From positions 13,826,366 through 13,890,365 of the forward strand of contig CM028886.1 of the NCBI GenBank assembly GCA_016801885.1: DNA of 64,000 nt, written 5' to 3'. The notes under the pieces were generated by a model. That model did no database searches. It saw only the letters and a program-made list of their open reading frames with translations, and was not told the DNA's origin. The stretch comes from Toxotes chatareus. Lineage: Eukaryota > Chordata > Actinopteri > Toxotidae. A program made the position numbers and the translations under genes. This document shows, in pieces, positions 57,757 through 64,000 of this stretch (the stretch's first letter is position 1; every line of letters begins with the position of its first letter).

Positions 57757-58378
57757 GACCGGGTCAGTGGGAGGGAGAGACAGGAAGACAAGGTGTCAGT
57801 GCAATAAAATCCTTGTTTTATCTATGTCACAGGACATGTGATAGAGTTCAGTCAAATAGATGCACACAGACTCAAAGAGGTATACATACTTCATTCTGCT
57901 ACCACAGGTTTTCTTTCGGATTTCTTTCTTCTATTATCTGCATTATGAGCAGCCCTGCAGACTTGACATATTTCCTACAGAATGGCTGTTTAGCTGTTTC
58001 TGATACTTAGACTAGTAAAGCAGGCGATTTCTGTTCTATAAGTGTTTGGGGCCCGGAGTATCTTGGCTTGGCAAAGCAACCTGACAACAAACCTTTTTAC
58101 ATTTTAACCATTTGTATCACGTTCTCGAAAAACAACAGTAGGTTTAGGCGTTCTGTCTCTTATTTTCTATGTAGGTAGACAGCACAAATACCCCTGACCT
58201 CGTCGTGTTTGACATAATCCCTCTAAATACGGCGCAGTGAACTCTAAACGAACTACCGCCGCGAGGAAATGGGAAATGAAAATACCTCGCTGTGAAAGGT
58301 GTGCCATAAAAACACAATGACAGCGTCTGAGTACGCGAGTCATACCTGTGCAGGGAGATGTCTCCTCTGTGCGCTTAC

Positions 58379-58450
58379 CCCACCTTTAGTTTGACGGCAT
58401 TATTCCGGTGTTTGCCCTCAGAACAACTTGGACACTATCGATCAGGTTTC
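58379..58450 (-). other. Possible upstream noncoding exon with CpG-rich flank
   Basis: A donor (GGTGGG|GTAAGC on the - strand) at 58377-58378 follows sequence with several CpGs (58190-58480). It could be a far-upstream promoter exon feeding the exon at 57703. The evidence is only the donor and base composition. Confidence 0.25.
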
Positions 58451-59761
58451 CTCAGAGAGGCGGTGACGCAGCTACAATGACGAAGCACTAAGTATGTGAT
58501 GGGTGGAGATCAGAGGTGGGAGCATTACTTCAAAATCTCAAAGATTACTTTTTACTAGTTTTTTTTTTTTTTTTTTCAAAAGCAGTGATATACTCAGAGT
58601 CTCCGAGGAGGCAAGAAACATCTACATATCTGTTTACCTTTTACAGGTGAGTCGGGTCCAGTGCGCTTCCTGCGGCACAGTGGTTGCTGATAGTGGGAGA
58701 AACTGCCTCAGCACAGATGGGGACGCCCCTGTGGAGAAGCGACAAGCATAGTGCTCATGATGTTCATAAGGATTCCTTATCCAAGTGTCAGCTCAATGCA
58801 AAACAGGTGCGGCTCTCCTCCTCTCCTGCATGTGTATATATTTACACGAGTGGTTTCAGTCGCAGGGCTCAGGCATTAGAAGAATGTGCAGTCAATGGTT
58901 AAGCTTTTGTCCTGCTGCTGCCAACTTTTCTGCCTGTTTTACAGAGACCGATCACAAACAAGTCTGATATCAGCAAAGTCACAGGATCCATCAAGCCCCC
59001 TTGTATGTGGAGCTGTCTGCACACAAGTTGTCAAACTGGTTCCACACGGGGGCGCTGCTGCTGCTGTGTGTGTGGACACATGTACAGTGAAGAGAGGCCG
59101 CTGTTTATTATGTTAGGAAACAATTTGCGACAAAGTAAACATATATCTGTAGTCACCAAGGAACAAGACAGAAACTACATTCCCACAGTTGTTACTGTAA
59201 CAAGTAGTTCCTGAATAATATAATAATATATTCTGATTGTAATCTATATTTGATCACTCACTTCATGTTGCTGATCTGTTCTAAATAAAGAGATGTCATG
59301 AAACCATGCGACTAGTTGTTCCTTCCTTTCAAAATGCATTAATAACTGTTGTCTGTCCTTCCAAAAGAAAGAAGAAGATGATGAAGAAGAAGAAGTGGTA
59401 GAGTGCATTATAAATTCATGATGACCTTACCATCACTTTCCATTAGTGTCTCCTCAATAAAGCACTGCTCCAAGTGTATGAGGCCCACACACAAATCCTT
59501 TCTATGGCTCCATTTTACAACCTTGGACATTTCCTCACAAAGAAGTGTGAAATCCCAGAGGATGCCAGAGACCTCAGTCTAGCAGCTGCTGCAGCTGGAA
59601 CATCTGTCTCAGTGTTACCTAAAACCCAGTGGCAAGGGGCTGGCACCGTCCCAGTAGGTTAGTCAAATATTTCTGGCCTTAAAGGTGTACTCCAGCAGTT
59701 TGGTATTGCACATTTATAAACCTGGGGGAGTCACAAGTGACAGATTTAAAAAGGTCAAATG

Positions 59762-59793
<32 letters not shown>

Positions 59794-59810
59794 TAGATAG
59801 ATAGACAGAC

Positions 59811-59873
<63 letters not shown>
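59762..59873. repeat. (TAGA)n microsatellite with (CAGA) interruptions
   Basis: About 28 tetranucleotide units, mostly TAGA with blocks of CAGA near 59781-59812, then an uninterrupted TAGA run to 59873. A short second run lies at 60165-60181, next to the MITE-like element. Confidence 0.97.
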
Positions 59874-60181
59874 CTTCCATTCAGTTTTTCATGTAGTATT
59901 GTAGTATATTCTCACACTGAAGACAACACCTCTCATCCATTATCATACAGAGCAGCCAGGATCCACCCAGTGTGATTAACTTCACACACTTAACTCCAGC
60001 CTTCTGGATGCATGCACATGGAGATAAGAGTAACTGTCATCACCAACACACAGAAGTTCACAGACATGCATGAATATTACTTGCTGAAGTTGTTGACCCC
60101 CTGTTGAATGTTTTTCCGCAGCTGCATCACACAGTTATTGTGCAATCATGAAAGAAAGAATAAGGATAGATAGATAGATAG

Positions 60182-60592
60182 CATTGGTGGAAAGTAACTA
60201 TGTACATTTACTCAAGTACTGTACTTACCTACGTACATAAGTACACTGTTGAGGTGCTGGTGTTTCTAATTTCTACCACTTTAAATCAACAATGAAATCC
60301 TGATCATTAACACTATAGACTAAGCTATGATAAGACTTTACCCATTCCCAGGGGGAAGTCATAAGCTGGGCAGCTGCAAAATGAAAGTAATTTAAACATT
60401 AATGAATTAATAATTATAATCTGATCATTTACATCCTTCTGAAATGGTCCATTCTGCATACATGCTTTTATTTGTGGTACTTTAAGTATATTTTAATGCT
60501 AATATTTTAGTACTTTTACTTAAAATACAATCAAACAAAATGTTGAATGCACACCTGATGTGTGAAAGATATAAGTACTTCTTCTACCATTG
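60182..60592. mobile_element. MITE-like nonautonomous element (about 410 bp)
   Basis: The left end starts CATTGGTGGAAAGTAACTA and continues with ACATTTACTCAAGTACTGTA. The right end is TAAGTACTTCTTCTACCATTG, whose reverse complement resembles the left terminus (CAATGGTAGAAGAAGTACT). The interior has repeated TTTAGTACTTTTACTT-type motifs. I know this pattern from memory as a common short transposon-derived repeat of fish genomes; it has no coding capacity. The family name is not certain. Confidence 0.7.
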
Positions 60593-61023
60593 AATCTGAC
60601 CTATACAAAAATGATTTAATGTCACCTATCTGAAAAATTTTATTTTGGGCAGTTAAAATGATATAAGCCATTTTTACAGTTTTGTGGAACTGCAGTGTGT
60701 TTTCCACTGGTTATGATAAACAGGATAACAGCTGGGTCATTACATGTTAATAGTTTAATCTTAAAGAAAAGGATCTTTTTTTAGACTGACGTAATGAGAC
60801 GGTACAAGGTTAAAAATAAGAAGAATAATAAGAATACAGGAAGAAAGTTTTACAGCGCCTCGTGAAATGAATGGAGCCAAGTTCGTATCAGTCTCTACTG
60901 AGAGCAGTTAGGAAACCTATTATGTTTTACCAGGAAGAAAGCAGAGCGGGTAGGATAACTCCAGCCCTCTGTAGGGATATGAGCTGCTCGGCGACGTAGG
61001 ACTGCAGTAGTTCTAACTTTAAT

Positions 61024-63628
61024 ATGGCCGATAAAGGTCCTTTTTTAACTTCATGTATTATTTTCTACTTATCGATTGGGGCCGCAATATTTCAGATTCT
61101 CGAGGAGCCAAACTGGAAATCGGCCAGAGACCAATATATCCAAAAGAAGGAAAACGTTTTAACGAAGTATGCCTGCTTAACAAAAGAAGGTCTGGATGAG
61201 ATTTTGGAGGTATGAATCCGTCTGTTTACTTTATTTTATTTTTTTACTAGTATGACAGACAAACACCACGGATGTTAGAAAGGAGCTTTCCATTTATTCT
61301 GAAGGGAGAAAACTTAAATGAACCTACTGCGAGTAACTTTGCAAAGATTAACCATTAAAAAAAACAGTTCCCATCAACTCCCATAAAGTTAAAATAATTT
61401 AGTGAAAAAGATGTTGTACAGATGTTGCCCCTGTGTTGGACTGTTTTTCAGTAACCACGGTAAATTTGAGTCTACACACATGAGTAAATGAGAAGTTGGT
61501 CGCCTTTACACGTCAGGACACCTCCGGGCTTGTTTTTCCTGGTCGAGAACAGAAAACATCCATTACACTCTGGCTGATGCGGATCAAATTACAATAAAGC
61601 TACTGAAAGCTTCCTCTATTTAAATGCGATGCCCGCATTTGTTATTCAACATGAACGTTTCAAGCATTTACAGTTTAATCAACGCACAGTGCGTGTGCTG
61701 AACGTGAGAGCGCACGTCTCCTTAAACCACAAATACCTGAATGTTTGCGTAAGGCGTGTCCTGATGTCAGACGGCGGCGCCGTTTTTTTTATAGGAGAGC
61801 CGTTTTTTATAGGAGAATAAATACTATAAAAAGCACTATCAGTTGTCACAGTAGTTTGTGAATGGATTCTGGTTGAGTGTAATTCACCGTGTTCACTCAT
61901 CAGATAGTGTCGGAGGCTGCAGGTCAAGGTGTGACCATCACAGGGGACAAATATCGCAGCACGTGGGACTGGGCAAACTCTGTCATCTTTGCTGCCACCA
62001 TTGTCACCACTATAGGTTTGTATAAGATCTACAGTATTTGGCATAGAGTAATAAAATATTCGATTAGATTAATAATTGATTTGATTCATGTAACACGGAA
62101 ACAACATTACATTGTTTCAGTCATTTAGGTCTCACGATAAACAATTGTCTTGTAATCATGTGTAATCACTTATTTATTTACTTTTTTAGTAAATTAATAC
62201 ATTTTTTGTAGTTATATTATGATTGTCTTGCTGAAAATTGAGAAAAGCATGACCTGTAATACTGTAGCAGTACTGTGTGGCTGTACTGTGCATTTGTTTT
62301 CAACATGACAATCAGAACCTTCATATAAAATATTCCTTATGTTTCTTAACATTTTCTCTCATCATCTGCAGGTTATGGCAATGTTGCTCCGAAAACTAAA
62401 AGCGGTCGTGTGTTCTGCATCCTGTATGGTCTGTGTGGGATCCCCCTGTGTCTGGTATGGATAAGCGAACTGGGTTCATTCTTTGGAGACAGAGCCAAAC
62501 GTCTCTCCCAGGTTCTGATTCGTAAAGGTGTTTCAGTGGTAAGAAATGACTGAATGGTGGAGTCAGTATTTATCTGAATACTATGTTAAAAGGCAGCTCC
62601 ATGACGTTGGGATGTCACATGAAGATTTTGCTTTACATGTGTTTCTTTTCTCCCTTCTGCCAGAAAAAGGTACAATTTACCTGTACAGCTGTATTCCTGT
62701 TATGGGGTCTGCTGGTGCACCTGGTGATCCCTCCATTTGTTTTCATGTCTGTGGAAGGATGGAGCTACCTGGAAGGCATCTACTTTTCTTTTATCACACT
62801 CACAACAGTTGGTTTTGGAGACTATGTAGCAGGTAGGTTTGCATATGGTTAATATTTTTCTGAGGTTTTTTGTGCATCTGAACTTTTTCTTTTGTTCATG
62901 TCGGTGTATCTACTTTCATTTCAGGTGTAAATCCAAGCATAGAATACCCCAGACTGTACAGAATGTTTGCAGAGTTATGGATTTACATGGGCCTGGCATG
63001 GCTGTCTCTGTTCTTCAGCTGGAACGTCCACATGGTGGTCGAAGCTCATAAGGTGCTGAAGAAAAGAAGACACAGGCACAGACACCTCCATGATGAGGAA
63101 CCCCAGCCTGTAGAGGACAAGCACAACCCAGATGTAAAGCCATCTGTCATCGACATTTTCAACTTCCTGTCTGAGAAGGAGGAGGACTACAGCACCGTCA
63201 TCAAGGAGATTGGAATCACGGCAAGAAAAAGAAAGCCTCCAGATAACATAAATCGCTCTAAGAGTTGCAGCGACATCTTGGGCATCCAGATGTTGGATCA
63301 CTCACCACGTCACAGACGCATGATCAGTATCAGTGAGGTGTTCATGAATGCAATGGCTGACGTGAACAAAGGTGATCTAGAGGAGGAGCACTATCTAATA
63401 CAAGAAAGCAATGAAGACCTTGAACATGCAGGATGTGTGAGGACCAGTAATGCGGAGAACAAGGACAGCTGTGCATTTGATGCAGAAAATGAGGGTATCA
63501 CCTTCACTGTACCTGTCAAAGATGCTACAGAAGAACAAAGTGTGCAGCACCCTGATGGAAGGGAGGCAAGGTTTACAATAACCAAGATAAATGAAAATTT
63601 GTTAATGGACAAAGATGAAAAAGGGTAA
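61024..63628 (+). CDS. kcnk5: Two-pore-domain potassium channel KCNK5 (TASK-2)
   Basis: An alkaline-activated background K+ channel of epithelia and chemosensory cells. Five exons: 61024-61209, 61904-62015, 62372-62538, 62664-62832, 62925-63628 (445 aa; human 499). The N-terminus MADKGPFLTSCIIFYLSIGA (TM1) is close to human KCNK5. The first pore loop ATIVTTIGYGN and the second LTTVGFGDYVAG are intact, and the TM3 region (LLVHLVIPPFVFM) and TM4 (WIYMGLAWLSLFFSW) follow. A basic juxtamembrane cluster (KKRRHRHRH) and the conserved IFNFLSEKEEDY segment continue into the cytoplasmic tail. The last part of the tail diverges from and is shorter than the mammalian protein. No defect is seen. Teleosts often have two copies; which one this is cannot be told from the sequence. 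Confidence 0.93.
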
Positions 63629-63896
63629 AAACATTCTTTCAAAAACTCCCTTCACCTTTACCAAACTTGCGGAAGCAGTCAGACTGATTTGGGGGAAGGG
63701 GTTTTAAAATATCATATATACTGTTATGCATCAAGGGAACCTACTGCATTTTGTGGAAATGATAACTACATATATCTGTACAAATTAAGGCTTACTTTTA
63801 AATAGTTCTGTGCATTACAGTGGCATTATTTTATACAAAGTTCCAATTATTAGCTGAACAAAGTGAGCCATAGTTCTCTTCTTTTTAGAAACAGTG

Positions 63897-63902
63897 AATA
63901 AA
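63897..63902 (+). terminator. Poly(A) signal of KCNK5
   Basis: AATAAA lies 269 bp after the stop and is followed by a T-rich stretch. Confidence 0.65.
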
Positions 63903-64000
63903 GATTTTATTTTTTAATTTTCTGGTTCCATATCCATCCAAATATTTGGTTACAACATTTCTAGTCTGAAACAGTAGGGACCATAGATAGATAATAGAAT

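Larger units (their letters stand above)
58451..61023. other. Intergenic region upstream of KCNK5
   Basis: It contains a T-tract (58559-58576), a GAA/GAT-rich tract (59368-59396), the tetranucleotide repeat at 59762-59873 and the MITE-like element at 60182-60592. No gene is supported. The promoter of KCNK5 should lie in the last few hundred bases, but no TATA box is obvious. Confidence 0.55.

Noticed and set aside
59474..59662. 62-codon + frame beginning MYEAHTQILSMAPFYN
   Set aside because: The composition looks protein-like, but there is no matching donor, no neighbour exon and no family I recognise; it may be chance or an old relic.
1..64000. CRISPR arrays, bacterial operons, tRNA or rRNA genes
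   Set aside because: None seen; the sequence is eukaryotic with spliced genes, and the regular repeats found are coding exons or microsatellites.

Overview
This is vertebrate nuclear DNA, almost certainly from a ray-finned (teleost, probably percomorph) fish. Genes are split by short GT-AG introns, the proteins resemble fish versions of mammalian genes, introns are compact, and two copies of a foldback repeat that I associate from memory with spiny-rayed fishes are present. All gene calls come from reading spliced exons, checking that exon phases agree and comparing with family members known from memory; no database search was possible.

Layout. On the + strand, within the first 24.5 kb, are six genes: the 3' end of complement C4 (111-1266), a small tenascin-X (6230-11482), steroid 21-hydroxylase CYP21 (12153-15689), an unrecognised type I receptor with four Ig-like domains (about 16551-18821), AIF1/Iba1 (20489-21862) and casein kinase 2 beta (22733-24475). 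In mammals C4, CYP21, TNXB, AIF1 and CSNK2B all lie in MHC class III, so this is a compact fish class III-like block. Here TNX lies between C4 and CYP21 on the same strand, whereas mammalian TNXB is antisense to CYP21 and overlaps its 3' end.

On the - strand one gene fills 27088-48221, with noncoding first exons reaching to about 54 kb and perhaps 58.4 kb: a protein 4.1R (EPB41)-type membrane-skeleton adaptor. It has a 428-codon Lys/Glu-rich N-terminal exon, a complete FERM domain, a spectrin-actin-binding region and a 4.1 C-terminal domain. Between the FERM-adjacent exon and the spectrin-actin-binding region sits an array of twelve coding exons plus one relic. Nearly all are phase 1-1, and each ends in a version of the short motif DDWFVLLDV..PRE....PPG. 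Four of them repeat with an exact 309-bp period. This exon array is the most unusual structure in the window. The + strand resumes with a two-pore potassium channel, KCNK5/TASK-2 (61024-63628); human KCNK5 lies at 6p21, not far from the MHC.

How the genes relate. C4 and CYP21 act in innate immunity and steroid synthesis, TNX in extracellular matrix, AIF1 in macrophages, and CSNK2B is a general kinase subunit. They share a chromosomal neighbourhood rather than a pathway. The remaining sequence is introns, intergenic DNA, microsatellites, a MITE-like element (60182-60592) and the two foldback repeats.
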